Origin: Basidiobolus ranarum
Taxonomy: Eukaryota > Basidiobolomycota > Basidiobolomycetes > Basidiobolales
Reading direction: 5' to 3'
Assembly: GCA_040143965.1 (NCBI GenBank)
Contig: JASJQH010006881.1
Span: 1 to 61,658, forward strand
DNA: 61,658 bases
The position numbers were made by a program, and so were the translations under genes. The notes below the pieces were generated by a model. That model saw only the letters and a list, made by a program, of their open reading frames with translations. It was not told the origin of the DNA and made no database searches. Shown piece by piece: positions 45,775 to 58,213 of the stretch; the stretch's first letter is position 1; each line of letters begins with the position of its first letter.

Positions 45775-46603
45775 ATTGACACCTCCTGACTTTTACAAAA
45801 TCCTATTTTCCGAACTACTTTTACTTGGAATAAAAATTTTCAACCAAATAGAGCTTTTAAATTCCAACATCGAATACTGGATCAGCGGAAGTTATTAAGA
45901 TTATTTCCAACTTTGATTTACTTGGTTAAGATATTGAGAATCGGACTTGTAACTGCAAGTATACAATGAAATACCGCCCAGGTAACAAAACACATTACAG
46001 TAGTTCGCGTAGGATGGATTAATCAATAACAATAATGGAAGCATCGTCGTAATTTGATCAGCATACCGTGGGATACTAGCAAGTCACGTTCTCCACTTTG
46101 CTTAGTGTTCCAAGCTTACATAAAGCGTAGTTAAGAGTAGATCAAAGCAACGAGGGCTATATCGGAAATATAAGAGCAAATCGAGGTGATCAATTTCTCA
46201 GGGTAATAAAATTTAAACGCATAAAGGTTTCACGAGTGAAATGATCTTTCCTGGTTGATAAACCTCTTAAGAATAAGGTTATTAGAATCAGTATCCATAT
46301 GGGATTCTATATATGCAAGAGCCCAGCTATCAATTACCGTTGAACCCATATATTCTACATCTAGTCCGTTTCGAACTAGTCTTACTAACATTATGTGGGA
46401 CTAATAGAAAGACTGTTTGTGATACTAGAATCGCACAAATTCAGTCTTGCATCCCGTTGTTCTGGTAACTATGTAAATTAAGCCACCTACGTAGTGGTGT
46501 AAAGAACTTTACGTGAAGTGAAAAAACATATAAAAGCCTCTCAGTGCTCTCATTCAAACATCAATTCCTCAACTTCTTCTCTCACAGCTAGTCTGTTAAA
46601 AAA
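45775..46603. other. Non-coding gap holding the subtilisin promoter
   Basis: 830 bp upstream of the protease. A TATA box is near its end (separate entry). No gene or RNA recognised in the rest. Confidence 0.5.
46529..46536 (+). promoter_or_regulatory. TATA box of the subtilisin gene
   Basis: TATAAAAG lies 68 bp before the ATG at 46604, leaving room for a start site near 46560 and a leader of about 40 nt. Strong TATA boxes usually mark regulated or highly expressed genes in fungi. Confidence 0.6.
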
Positions 46604-47888
46604 ATGGTCCACTTCCAATCCCTTGCTTATGGAGCTATCGTTGCTATTCTTTTGGCTGTGCCAATTAGTGAAGCTAAGCAGCAATTCATTCCCAACAAGT
46701 ATATTGTGAAGTTCCGTAAGAGTGCCGACATTCAACAAGGTAAATATTCGTAATTGATTCACTTTCTGAGTAGTCTATTCATCCATGTTCTCTATCTTAG
46801 TCGACAGCCTAATCCATGAGAAGATCGAGTCTTTTAACAACGAGATCAAGTCTAGTTTCGGAGTTGCAGGTGCCGCTGGTGGTAACCAAACCTCACCTCT
46901 CTGCAAGATCGCTCGAAAGTACACTATGGGTCAATTCAAGGCTTTCGCTGGTACGCTAAGCAAAGACATTGTGAAATCTCTTCGTGGCGATCCCAATGTT
47001 GAATATATTGAGCAGGAGCAGGTGTTTACTATGGCTGGAGTCCAGAATAATCCACCTAACTGGGGTCTTGCTAGAATCTCTCAACGTCAACGTAATCCAA
47101 ATGCCCCATACAATTTCCCAAATTCAGCTGGCCAAGGGATCGATGTTTATGTCATTGATACAGGTATCAATGTTAGACACAGAGACTTCGGTGGTAGAGC
47201 TAGTCTTCCTGTCAGCTTCATTGAAGGTGAACCCACCGAAGATCTCAACGGTCATGGTTCCCATGTAGCTGGAATTGTTGGTGGTAATACCTATGGTGTA
47301 GCCAAAAAAGTCAGATTAATCGGTGTTAAAGTGTTAGGAAGAGATGGGCGTGGAAGCACATCAGGGATCATTGCTGGTGTCAATTGGGTGACTCGTCAAG
47401 CTAGATCCACTGGACGCAGAAGTGTAATCAACATGTCACTGGGTGGTGGTAATAGCAACGCTCTTAATGCCGCAGTGGATGCGGCTGTACAAGCAGGTAT
47501 TCCGGTGATTGTGGCCGCTGGTAACGAAAGTCAAGATGCTTGCAATGTATCTCCAGCTAATGGTCGCTCTGCTTTTACCGTTGGTGCTACTGACTACTAT
47601 GACAATGCTGCTAGCTATAGTAACTGGGGTCGTTGTGTGAAAATCCAGGCACCAGGCTCCAATATCTTGTCCACATACATTGGAAGCCCAGACGCTCGTA
47701 ACAGCTTATCTGGAACAAGTATGGCTAGCCCTCAAGTAGCTGGTATTGCTGCGCTTTATATGAGTGAAGGCTCAGCCAACTCACCTCAATCAGTATACAA
47801 CTCATTAACTGGTCGTGCTACTCGCAATGTAGTCAGAGGATTGAGAGGCAACAGCCCTAACTTGATGGCATACTCATTGACTAACTAA
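46604..47888 (+). CDS. Secreted subtilisin-like serine protease (proteinase K family, S8)
   Basis: Exons 46604-46739 and 46801-47888 give 407 residues. A signal peptide covers about 1-24 (hydrophobic AIVAILLAVPISEA). The I9 inhibitor prodomain runs to about 121 (NKYIVKFRKS … DPNVEYIEQEQVF). The mature enzyme carries the triad D165 (VIDTGI), H197 (NGHGSHVAG) and S352 (GTSMASPQVAG), with oxyanion N287 (AAGNES). Activity and secretion are therefore expected. Proteases of this type digest cuticle, keratin and other external protein and are expanded in insect-associated and saprotrophic fungi; host and role cannot be told from one gene. The ATG lies just after the TATA-driven leader. Confidence 0.95.
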
Positions 47889-49854
47889 ATGTTATTGCTG
47901 CCTCTTGAGTTTCATCATTAAATCTGAGATCTTGAAGAGTTTCAATAAACACTTTGACAATTTGATTGTTTTCTTGGTAATTCTTGTTCTTCTGACATAT
48001 TCGAATGGAGCGTTGATTATGTAATTCTTGTTCTTATTCGAATGGAGTGTTGATTATGTAATACTTGCATTGGTAAATAAAGTTGGAGTAATCAATGGCG
48101 ATTCACCGAGCAAAGTTAAGCTATATTGAGTCATGTGAATCGTATTAAGATTTGTTATTTAGAAAGCTTCGAAATTGACTACTAAAAATCATCAGCTAAC
48201 ATACTTCCTGGTATGAAGATTGGAGTTGGTATATACTTAGCTGACGAACTTGCGAAAAGTAAAAAATAAACAAAATTGATTTTCAGAAATATCTAAAGTA
48301 GACTCTACGAATGGTACATATAATGTTTGATGTATTGTTAGGTATCTTTCATGAAAAAATCAACGTTTCATCAACTTTTTAGTTCTCTTCATCCAAGAGC
48401 CTTACACAGTTAGTAATGGTGATAATGGATGCACATAGAATAGGAGCACTGAATACCCATCATTCAATGAATATTCCCATAATAAAGAGTACTACGCTCT
48501 AACAGAAGAAAGTAACAGGTAACTATAGTAGATAACTTTTCTATACCCGATAAAATACCTTACGAATCAACGTTTGTAACATTCATAATACTTGTACTTC
48601 CTCTACGCTTCGTACAGGACTATAGGTCAAGGATTCCGGTCAGATGAGAATGTAACGATGATTGGTAAATCACTTATTAGCTTGAGTTAAACTAGTAACA
48701 ATCTTGATGAACAAGTAGGTTTCATTATGTGAAATCATCTTGTGTTTAATGTCATACTGGTTGGATATTTTTCTAGAATACTCTGGTCAAGATAATCCTG
48801 CCTTGCAATCATACCCCCTGCCATTCCTCGTTGTTCCTAGTCTGTGGATTCTTTATTCTATCCCAATATCCGGACTAAATCTTCCCACCTTTGTGTATTT
48901 TTCAATTAATAATTATAGAAAAGCTGAAAATAATATAGGAATGTTGAATTTAACCGTCTAATTACCATGAATTAAGCAAAATTCTTCCCACATCTACAAC
49001 ATAACCAATGACAAGTCCTTTGCCACCTGATAACTTTCCAATTGCTCGTACCTGATTTGGTATGTCTTTAGCATTACATAATTAACAGTATCAGTAGTGG
49101 AAGTGTCTATAGAATTACAAGTAGCCTTCATGTAGCTCCAGATTGAAATACGTTATCTACCAATTATTGTTGGTGTTTCAAGAATATATTTGGTAAGTGG
49201 TGTGTTTGATTAATCTCGTGGCATTTATCGAGTACTCTCACTTATTTGTGCATTCAAGTGATACTGTACAACTCCTTTCATCTTAGTGATGAAGGGGTAG
49301 GGGCGAATACGGAATGTAACTTCTATCGTGTAACATGTTCATTATGACTCTAGAGACTTCACAAATGGTTTATCAGTATGGTGTCCTTGGTATCATGTGA
49401 AGTGGGTACACGTGATAGCACAGTAGTGAAGAAATCTCTCGTAGAATACTTGTATCATACCAGAAATCATGGCGGTTAGTGTTGAACATACAGTAGAGTA
49501 GAGTGTCGCAATTTTCCATCATTTTGCACAATCAGAGCGACATAGATTCGAAACGATTGGGGACCTACTTGCATGACTATAGTAAGACGCAAATGTGAGA
49601 TTTTAATGGACCATGATAAACGGTGAAAATTCACCTACAGTGTTCGTATTATTGTAACCATAAAGAAAATCTAACTGATAGTCACATAAACATAAACATA
49701 TTCATACAAAAATTTCATGTCCCAGAGTGAAGTAAAATAAAGATATTAAAACCGCTATACACGGAGGGGTCCGGCTCCTCAACTTCTTCCATTCAAGCTT
49801 ACAAGTATTAAAAGCTTAAAAGTAGATCAAACACTAAATACAGCTGTGATAAAA
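47889..49854. other. 2-kb convergent gap
   Basis: Between the 3' ends of subtilisin and the CSL gene. It contains a two-copy repeat at 47978-48058 (separate entry). A 73-residue frame at 48740-48961 has no support. Nothing else recognised. Confidence 0.5.
47978..48058. repeat. Two-copy tandem duplication (about 37-44 bp)
   Basis: Units 47978-48021 and 48022-48058 share 'taattcttgttctt' and 'attcgaatggag.gttgattatg'. The first has a 7-bp insertion. It lies just after the subtilisin stop, in its probable 3' region. Confidence 0.8.
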
Positions 49855-52011
49855 TTAAAGGACTTTGACTGATTTAGGTCGTCCATGTTGCTCTTGCTCA
49901 AAGCGGAGAGACTGGCATACGTTATATACAAGACCATCGTCACGTACAAAAAGAAGCGGGAGTTCGAGGAACGGTCCATAATTGTGTTGGTAATTGGATC
50001 CAAATAGCTCTTCGTGTTTGGGAAGATGGGCAACCAGAACAGTTTCATGACCTTTCATAACGACAGAGCCGACTGATGGCCAAATGACACGAATATCAAG
50101 TGGACCATGATTACCGAGCCAAACTTCCAATGGCTGGTCATGAGCGTGGAAATGTCGTATAGTAAGCTCCAGAGTGTTTGTATTTGGCTTGTAAATAGGT
50201 GGACTACTTAAGGAGGGAAAAGGTGTAATGGGGCGAGTGGTGGGACCAAGGCTTTCTAGATAGTTATATTCAAACTTCGAGATACCCACTATAGTCCATG
50301 ATAGATAATCATCAACCTCTTCAATGAGGCCTGAGGCTTCCATGGAGTCAATTCCTTGTGTATTCAGTTTGGCTCGTTTGTAGGATAAAAATGGGTTAGA
50401 TGCTGTGGCGGTATCGTGTTGGTCACTGGGAGAACTAGATGCAGATAGATACATCATAACGCCAGAATCAGTGTCATCCAGCTTTTGCAAGGCTACCTTT
50501 TGCATTTGACTCACAGGTCCCGAGGCATTTTGTGCGATTCTTCCTTTTTCAACTTTCCGTATAATTAAAGGGTCCGAACAGAATCCTGTGGCGGTATCAG
50601 TCAAGATGATTTGAGAGCCATAAGTGACAGGTGAGTTGAGCAAAGGTCTGTTGGTATCACCAGATGTAGAGTTGACAAGGGTGATGGAAAATGCAGACCA
50701 AGTGGAGTTCTTCGCACAGAGCATACCAGAGTCAATGCCCATGTATTTAGTGCGTACAGTTTGAGAGTTGATACGGTTGAAGAGAGAAACGGTGGATCCA
50801 GAAAAGATGCAAGATGAGACGTTCCTTGTCTTTGAAGTTTTCTTCGAGGGTTTGGATATAATAGATATAGGCGAGGAGTCAAAAGTGGCGTGTGGAATAG
50901 GGTTCTTATTGTTAAAAACCTAGAAGCGCAACATCATTGTTAGAAATAAGCACCACCAATGTATAATTCAAAAATCCTTAAGTACCTTAAGTTTCAAAGC
51001 AAATTGTTTGGCTTTAGCGGTGCCGCTTACATGTAAATACTTAAAAGTACCGCCATTATTCTCATCTAGCATAGCCTTTTGTTCGAGTTGCCCTGGTCCA
51101 GAACCAGCTTCGCAAATGACTGACATACTAAGTTGAGGTTTCTCCGCAGAGCTAGAACCATGAACGGTAACAACCGGTGGTGGACATAAAAACCGCTTTT
51201 CAGTACCATATGACTTCTGAGCAACCGACGCATGCCAACATGTGATTCTGGTCATGTTAGACAGAAATGTACTTGGGTTGGAGCCATAGTTTTCAGTTAC
51301 AGGTAAAATTCTGTCCCCGATTTTCTTTTGAATTTTCATACGCTGATTCATATGTGTTTCTTCAAAGCTATAGGAGGCTTTACGCTTCCTATCCACTTGA
51401 GGGTCATTATAGTAGTTGTCGATAACGGGAGTAATAGGAGACATATTGTATTGGGGGTATGCTGAGATGTCCTGGCCATTGACGGAGTGAGGAGAATGAG
51501 TACCGTAATATGTGTGAGGTGGCTGAGATATAGAGGTGTTGGAAGACATCATTGAGGGGATTGATAAACTTCTTCTGGGAGAGAAATAGTCTACGATCGG
51601 TGTGGACGCTGCATCAACGATAGCGGATATCGACATTGTTGTTGAAGGAGAGCGTTCTGGAACAGTGCCTGGTATCTCACCATATTGATTAGTCCCACCG
51701 ACAGGAGAGGTTGAAATAAAAGGTTTGAACGGGTTGTTGTTTTCGCTCATGACCCGTGAGGGTTGTATGGGAATGGGTAGATGATGATCAATAGCAGAGA
51801 GCAAAGACTCCATACTGTTGCTTATAAACTGTGGAAATTTACGATCTTGATAAGCAGCCAATCCACTTGTTTGTACTATGTGAGGTTGCTGCGTAGATTG
51901 TGGGTAAATGGTAGACTTAGCAGTAGATTGAGTGCTAGGATAAGAGTAATGATATTGTGAGTCTAGCTGACGATTTTGAAGATGCCCGGTAGAGATGTTG
52001 GAGTGACTCAT
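49855..52011 (-). CDS. CSL-family (CBF1/Su(H)/Lag-1) transcription factor
   Basis: Minus-strand exons 52011-50986 and 50919-49855 give 696 residues. The first ~220 residues are Ser/Tyr/Gln-rich and unstructured. The Rel-like N-terminal DNA-binding domain has TCWHASVAQKSYGTEKRFLC followed by PPP, the diagnostic CSL block. The beta-trefoil domain follows after the intron (CAKNSTWSAFSI, YGSQIILTDTATGFCSDPLI, PVSQMQKVALQ). A C-terminal Rel-like part has PTTRPITPFP and ends near 'PLLFVRDDGLVYNVC'. CSL proteins are the Notch-pathway effectors of animals; fungi have them without Notch (S. pombe Cbf11/Cbf12). The long N-terminus recalls the Cbf12-type fungal class. A perfect TGTGGGAA CSL site at 52565 lies 554 bp upstream of the ATG. 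Confidence 0.93.
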
Positions 52012-54379
52012 AGTTTGTACAATGATTTACAGAAGATATGATAACATTCACTACACCAGGCTAGGATGAGTAAGAATAGGAGATAATCAAGGGCTTGGTC
52101 AATGCCAAATTACTGATTGTTGACACAAGAGAGAAGAGATGGACTTTGCTGTTCTCCCCACCCCGACCATGCTTTTATACTTTGGGACAGTCAATCGATC
52201 ATCATGTTTGATTGGATCACCAAGACTTCATATAAGAAACACATTAAGATGGCGCGTGTGTGTTTCTTGACCGCAGTGTATTAAAGTTAGTTGCTTGAGA
52301 AAGATGAATGGATAAAGACAGATGATCAAGTGGTTCCAGGATTGGCGTGGGATGAAACGGAAGCGACACAAGAAACTAGAAATCACCTCGTCGTTGTCGG
52401 CATTCCTATATCTGTCTATATCTGCCTATATCTACCCATATTTGGCATGCTGGACAAGTTGCTCAGGAGGGAGAGTATTCAAGGGTTCGTAGAGGTGGTT
52501 GATTAGATTTATGAAGGGAGATCTGAGGCCAGATCTGATATACCTAGCTAGCCGAAATGGACACTGTGGGAAGAACATGCTCAGCACCTCTTCCCCCAAA
52601 AAATGAATACTCAACAGGTTAGAGGTTACAAGTTACAGTCTACAGGCTTCTTTATCTTTATTTGCTCAGTTTTAGGGATCGGAATGTTCGCACGTGCATT
52701 TTGATGAAGCGGGAATACCCGCCAATCAATAGCATTCAGCCAGCAACGCAAGTAACAAGGAAGAGTTAGCCGACATTGGGTGCAATTAGCTCTGTGGACT
52801 CTAGATGATTTGGCACGAGTATAAGAATATATGCACGATATGTATGAGAAAAGGCACTGAAGCTAGCTCAACGCTAGTTCCGTGCCTTAAATGGCTATTC
52901 AGATTTAAAACTGCCACTCGTGATGTTTTTCATCCCGATTACCTTTATTAGGTTGAGAATAGTCTTGGTCATCTGATACTAAACAATTAGGCCTGGGGTT
53001 TATGGTTACGGGTAACGGTGGCTGTGGGCTAACGTGTTTCGAAATTCTACTATAGGGCCAAGATATGTTGTGTAATAGAAAGCCTGATTTAGCGTGTAAC
53101 CATCGTAGATAGACCTTGCTATCCGGTTTATATTATCCACTTGCACACGGTAAGAATGAGTCAGGCTCAGGCAATGATGTTCGGTAATAATGCTCTGGTG
53201 TCTGCTGAGAACTTGCATAGTTGCTGCTATCGGTAGGTGACAACTACTCTAGGAAACATCACCAGTCATTGTACTTCGGTTCCTCACATCCCATTGTGAC
53301 TTCTTGTGCTTTCCCAATTAGCCCATGTATATTAAAACACCGCTAATAATAACAAAGATCTGTTTGTTTTGTCGAGTTAGTAAATAAAACAGGTAATTCA
53401 CTATTCTTGCCACATATTTAGACTAATTTGAGTAGATTTGATTTTATCTATTGAGCAATGTCTGCCGTGAGAATGGAAGTCCTGATACTACTCTCAAATA
53501 TATACCTCAAGTGCCAATATACTAAAGTGCCAATATACGGTTGCTTTTGTGAAACGAACGATAGTGAATCTTATCAGCTCTTATCCATCGCGAGCGGTGT
53601 ATATGTGGCATATTAGAAGCCAGTATGAAATGAAAATGGGAATGAATTGAGAAGTAACTGCTTGTGTGAAGGTGATTGTGTGGAGCATGAAGAGGATATG
53701 CCACCCAACATAGATGCGATCGAGTTGAATGACTGCTATTGAATGGCATTCTAACGATATTTACTTGATGATTACTGTATATACTTGATGATTGCTGTAT
53801 ATTCTCTTCTCACACTTTTATTACTATCCATGTGATAAGGATCTATGGACCAAAAGCGGATGATTGAGTAGTTTTGAGTCATGTGGGTCTATAGAGTATT
53901 GTCCTGCCACCATACTAAACATACATAATGCTTGCCACATAATCTGCATACATTTAGCGATTCACTTACATTTAGCGATTCACATACATTCATTTAGCGA
54001 TTCTTCGAACGATAATCTTTGCACTTATTCGTCTCTCACCCCTTCTTCAATACTCATCGGATAAAGCCAAATATATGACGCCATTTACATGCACAATGTT
54101 GCCGACAATATAATTATTCTAATTCAACATGTCTGAACAAATCATATTTAGCCAGCATCATTCATATTGTATTAACAAGGCTATTGAAAACACCCTACAC
54201 ACCGGCGAGAAACTCTCGACGCTGATGGTGGGATAATGATCGATTATTGTACTCTAATCTAAATGTAAAGCGACTTGTAAAGCGACTGTGGAAATGTTTT
54301 AAATATAGTGACTTCTTGTTATTGCTATGTGATAAATATAAAACGAATATACAACGGAATCATTATTCTATTTCTGAGC
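52012..54379. other. 2.4-kb gap with scattered short repeats
   Basis: Upstream of CSL and downstream of the Sec14-like gene. On the minus strand a TATAAAAG at 52179-52172 could serve CSL (161 bp from its ATG). Small direct repeats occur at 53510-53538, 53763-53802 (20 bp twice) and 53951-54003 (a 'catttagcgattc' unit three times). No tRNA-like fold or coding gene recognised. Confidence 0.5.
53763..54003. repeat. Short direct repeats
   Basis: 'acttgatgatt.ctgtatat' occurs twice back to back (53763-53782 and 53783-53802). 'catttagcgattc' recurs around 53951, 53968 and 53991. These look like local slippage duplications in non-coding DNA. Confidence 0.6.
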
Positions 54380-55619
54380 TTATTTGCATTCTTGGATCTC
54401 ACCCGTTCTATGATAGAATGTCGAGGCCCTGATAAAAGGCTGTAACTCATGACCAGCTTCTCTTAATTGTTGAGCTGCATTCTGTCTTTCTTGATCCAAA
54501 GTGACCGGATCTTTTATCCACTTTTCTGTGACCCGAACAAATGCCTTCACGGTTTCCCAGAAATGTTGATGTGCTTTTTGCTTCTCTTGGGATGAGACAG
54601 TGGATTCAAGCTCCTCTAGTGTAGGTGGAACATAGCGATATTCGTATGGATCTTTTCCCCCAAAAGACTCTAGTAATTGCTCGGGATCTATATGATTGCA
54701 TAACTCTTTTCGTTTACAAAAGATAATCTTCGATTGGATAACTGGGTCAAGTAATGGGGATATCATCTTCCAGAAGCCTAGATATGAACAATAGATTGGT
54801 ATATAAATCATGGTGTTGACTCTCATTATTTTGCTGACCTGAAAATACCCACGGAGCATCTACTATGTACAAGTTGCCTAAACACTCCGGATAATATGCC
54901 TCCATACAACCGACCAAAAAGTTGGCCGCGGAGAAATCCTTTTAAGTATAATCCTTAATATACGTATCTTTACTTGGATTACAAAGAGAATCAACCACTT
55001 TACCACTTTGCTCATATTAAATCCACTAGTATCTATAATGGCGGATACTTTGCCGTCCTTATCGTCGTCAAGTAAGAGTCTGCCGGTTTCCACTGTCCAA
55101 ATAACATACTGCTTAAGCTCAAGCAAGGTTTGAGCCTTTGGATGCCAGTGATGCACATACGCTATGCTAAAAAAAGAGTTAGCAAAAGTAAATCCGTTGT
55201 TATACAAAAGTTACTCGCCATAGAGGACGTCCGTAAGGATCTCGACCATGAAAATGGGTCAAACCATCTTGTAGTAATTTCTGGTTTAACGTAGTTTCCC
55301 CTTTTTCTATAATACTCTCCACATCTTCGTCTAGCCGCCAATCTAACGCGTTCATAAACATTTCACATGACTTTTGTACGTCAAACTTACGTGCACGTAA
55401 GAACCTTAGTAAAATGTTGTCAGGGTGATCAAATAGGATGATTTTCCAGAAGGCTTTCTCTACACCCCCTAGACCAGAGTCGTCTTTTGGGAAACTTTCG
55501 TTGCGTGGGTGGTCTCGAATTTTTGGAAGTACTTCCGACCACATTAAGCGTAGGCTTTTTAACTCAGTATCGGATAATTTTGAGTGCATTGCTCCTTTCC
55601 CTGACTCTTTGCTAGACAT
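54380..55619 (-). CDS. Sec14-like CRAL-TRIO lipid transfer protein
   Basis: Minus-strand exons 55619-55219, 55166-55004, 54938-54839 and 54777-54380 give 353 residues. The CRAL-TRIO N domain has NILLRFLRARKFDVQKSCEM. The lipid-binding lobe has GRDPYGRPL, VHHWHPKAQT, AIIDTSGFNMSKV and a YYPECLGNLYIVDAPWVFSG segment. It then runs FWKMISPLLDPVIQSKIIF and a PEQLLESFGGKDPYEY end, the order seen in the fungal Csr1/PDR16-like Sec14 homologues. A helical tail follows. It likely exchanges phosphatidylinositol or another lipid between membranes. Intron 1 only joins in frame as a 52-nt GC-AG intron (donor GCGAGT, branch-like TGCTAAC); the nearby GTAACT donor breaks the frame. Confidence 0.82.
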
Positions 55620-56172
55620 AATGTATCGTTTGGGCTTTCACAGAATTTAGAAGTCTACTTTGGATTCAAAGGCAAGAGTATGTACTATTGTAAATTTATT
55701 TAGCTAACTCCTTTGAACTTCCGATCGCTCAATGATGTCCTATTTTAGCTTCAAGTATTTATTTACACGTTTCCATATCACTATAATGGAATATATATAT
55801 TTCTGAGCAATTCTCTCTACGTGGATTTCTCTCAGTTGACACGAATACTCGTATATCATTGGATGAAACCAGATCAGTTGACTAAAGATGATTAATGCCA
55901 AGATCTGGTTGGCTCTGTATTTATATATTAGAAATACTTTACAGACAACTGACATAAGATTCAAGAGATAGATGTGCTTTGTCACATCAGCCCAATGAGT
56001 ATTGTATTAATATAGAGGGAATTGGTTTTTTAACGATTACTGTTCTTTTGAGGTTGCTGCATTACTGTATTATATCTATAATATACATTCAGAGTTTCAT
56101 ATTCATTGTTGCAGAGTGAGGTCATGCATTATGCTCTACACCTCGTTTATATATTGATAATAGTGGAGGAAT
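55620..56172. other. Non-coding gap
   Basis: Between two minus-strand genes. AT-rich; no gene or RNA recognised. Confidence 0.5.
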
Positions 56173-58213
56173 CTACAGGCTGTTTGGATATGAAAGTGGT
56201 TTGGAAAGAGGATAACACACTCTGGTACGCTTGGAGAATCTAATGTATCGTTTTTGATACAACCCTTGGGCCATTGGGGGTACCAGGTGATTCCAGGCGG
56301 TATAGTCACTATGAGTTTCAAGTCGATACCTTGTGAGGAGATTGGCCAATGTACTCTGAACAAGCATGAAGACCAACCTAAAAGAGTAGTGGGATCAGTA
56401 CATATGGATATGAATATTCTGTGCTTAAACCATACCTCTGACTAGTGTAATGAGCAAATTCAGTAGAGCTCAGATATATGGGCTCCGGGAGATTTTCTTC
56501 TACAGGATCTCTTTCTTCACCAGGCAAAATAAATGGATGGTTTATTACCTTGAAAGGGATTCGCAGTTCAGTATTTCTCGGGAGCAAACACTTTCCTAAT
56601 TGAAATGGCTCGTGTCCGGTATATCTAAGGAGATCGTTAAATGTTGAGCAATCCATACTTTTCTGGATGACTTGTTGAAACTGCTTCATAGGTTTGAGAT
56701 GTTTGAAGGTCAATAAATGATGCTTGTACTTCTCCTCAAATGTCACTCTCATTTTCCCTCGATCTTCAACATCCATCTTCTGATATTCACTATCGATTAT
56801 CTGAGAAATTCTCGCTTCAATCTGCTCCAAGGTTGACGTATCATTGAGGATATTCTCAAAGGCAGAGCTCAGGCATGTGAACAGGGTTTCCTCAATGTTG
56901 AGACTGATTTGTTTGAGTAAAAGATTAGATATAATTTTGATGCTGTCAAAGAACTGAATGTCTTCTTACATCAATGTTAGAATTTCCTCAGTTATTCTCT
57001 CTTCACTTTGCTTGTGTAGCAGATCCTTAGTTCTTTCCAAGCGAAAGTTAATGATACTTCCCAATTGGATTTGATGATCATCCGATTCCGCATCCTCAAT
57101 CAGCGCCAGAATTTTCTATGAATAAATATCAGCCATATTGGATATTCTATTTAGCCATGATGTTGATGCGTACCCGCTTCAGTTCTTCATCACATGTACG
57201 GGATGTTGTTCGAAGTGGCGAAAAGGGAATCCAAGTAAGGATCGGATATCGATGTGCCTAACAGTGACGTAAATCCAATGCAAAGCGAAGGCTTGTAGCG
57301 TAGCAAACAAATCTTACCATATTTTTCCACTTTCTACTTTCGTAAATCAGATTGACGACACATTCGTGTCGATATTTGGTCAGCTTTTTAGAGTCCAAGC
57401 CAAGAACGACAGTGGCGATAATGTCAGATACCAACTTGCTAATAATTTTCCTCTTTTCAAAAACCATCCCCGGTCTGATCAGCGTATCTTTTACGGTGTG
57501 ATCATCTGATGTGTTAAAGAGCCTATCGATTACCGCTATAACTCTAGGCTCAATCAGAAGTGAGTCTCTCTCATCAACGACATGACTTGGCTCTGCCTAT
57601 TGAAACATGCTTAGAACAGGAGCTTATTTCAGATCTACCAATGACTTACCAAGCTTGCGTATGGACTGTCACAATGCATAATTCAACTTTAGTCAGGAGA
57701 AAAGATATTCGTACGATTATCAATCACTTACCTATACCCGCGCCTTCCAACCTCTAAATTGCTGTTCTTCAGGATTTGCATAATCAATTCTGGATCAGCC
57801 ACTGAAATTTTACTTAGTCCTACAATGAAGTAAATCTTAGGAAGCAGTCACAGAAGCAAACTAAGCTACGTTATTAGGACATCATCCCATACCTATCCTG
57901 ACGACTGGTCCGAACTTTACGTGTAATTGATCATAGTGCATCTTACTGTGCAAAATCCATTTGGAGAACCACAATCTCACCTCCAACTTTATTAATTCAT
58001 ACCATTTTGGACTTGGTATTGTTCGCAAGGGATCTGTAAGAATCCTTCGTAACTAAAGAGAAGATGGATGTGAATAAACATTCAAAGTTAATCCAGTTTT
58101 GAGCTAGCCATTACCAAGCAAAATCCTCTCCATAGAAATAGGATTACACCAAATGTGGTTACTAAAGCAACGAGAGATTGGCTCAAGTCAGACCACTTTG
58201 AGCCGTTGTCCAT
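56173..58213 (-). CDS. Divergent cytochrome P450-like protein lacking heme-ligand motifs
   Basis: Nine minus-strand exons: 58213-58115, 58052-57893, 57819-57732, 57665-57650 (16 nt), 57596-57318, 57257-57174, 57115-56970, 56903-56436 and 56377-56173, 514 residues. An N-terminal membrane anchor (SLVALVTTFGVILFLW) is followed by RTIPSPKW and the P450-like YDQLHVKFGPVVRIG … VADPELIMQIL. The C-terminal 'LVFMLVQSTLANLLTRYRLE' matches the L-helix that normally follows the heme Cys. Where CPGR is expected the sequence is TSQR (about 444-447), and the K-helix near 364-375 lacks ExxR. It may be a pseudoenzyme, or an early pseudogene with a still-open frame. The N-terminal similarity is clear; the middle is weak. 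ER membrane location is inferred from the anchor. Confidence 0.6.

Noticed and set aside
48740-48961. 73-residue hydrophobic frame between subtilisin and CSL
   Set aside because: No start context, family match or splice signals.
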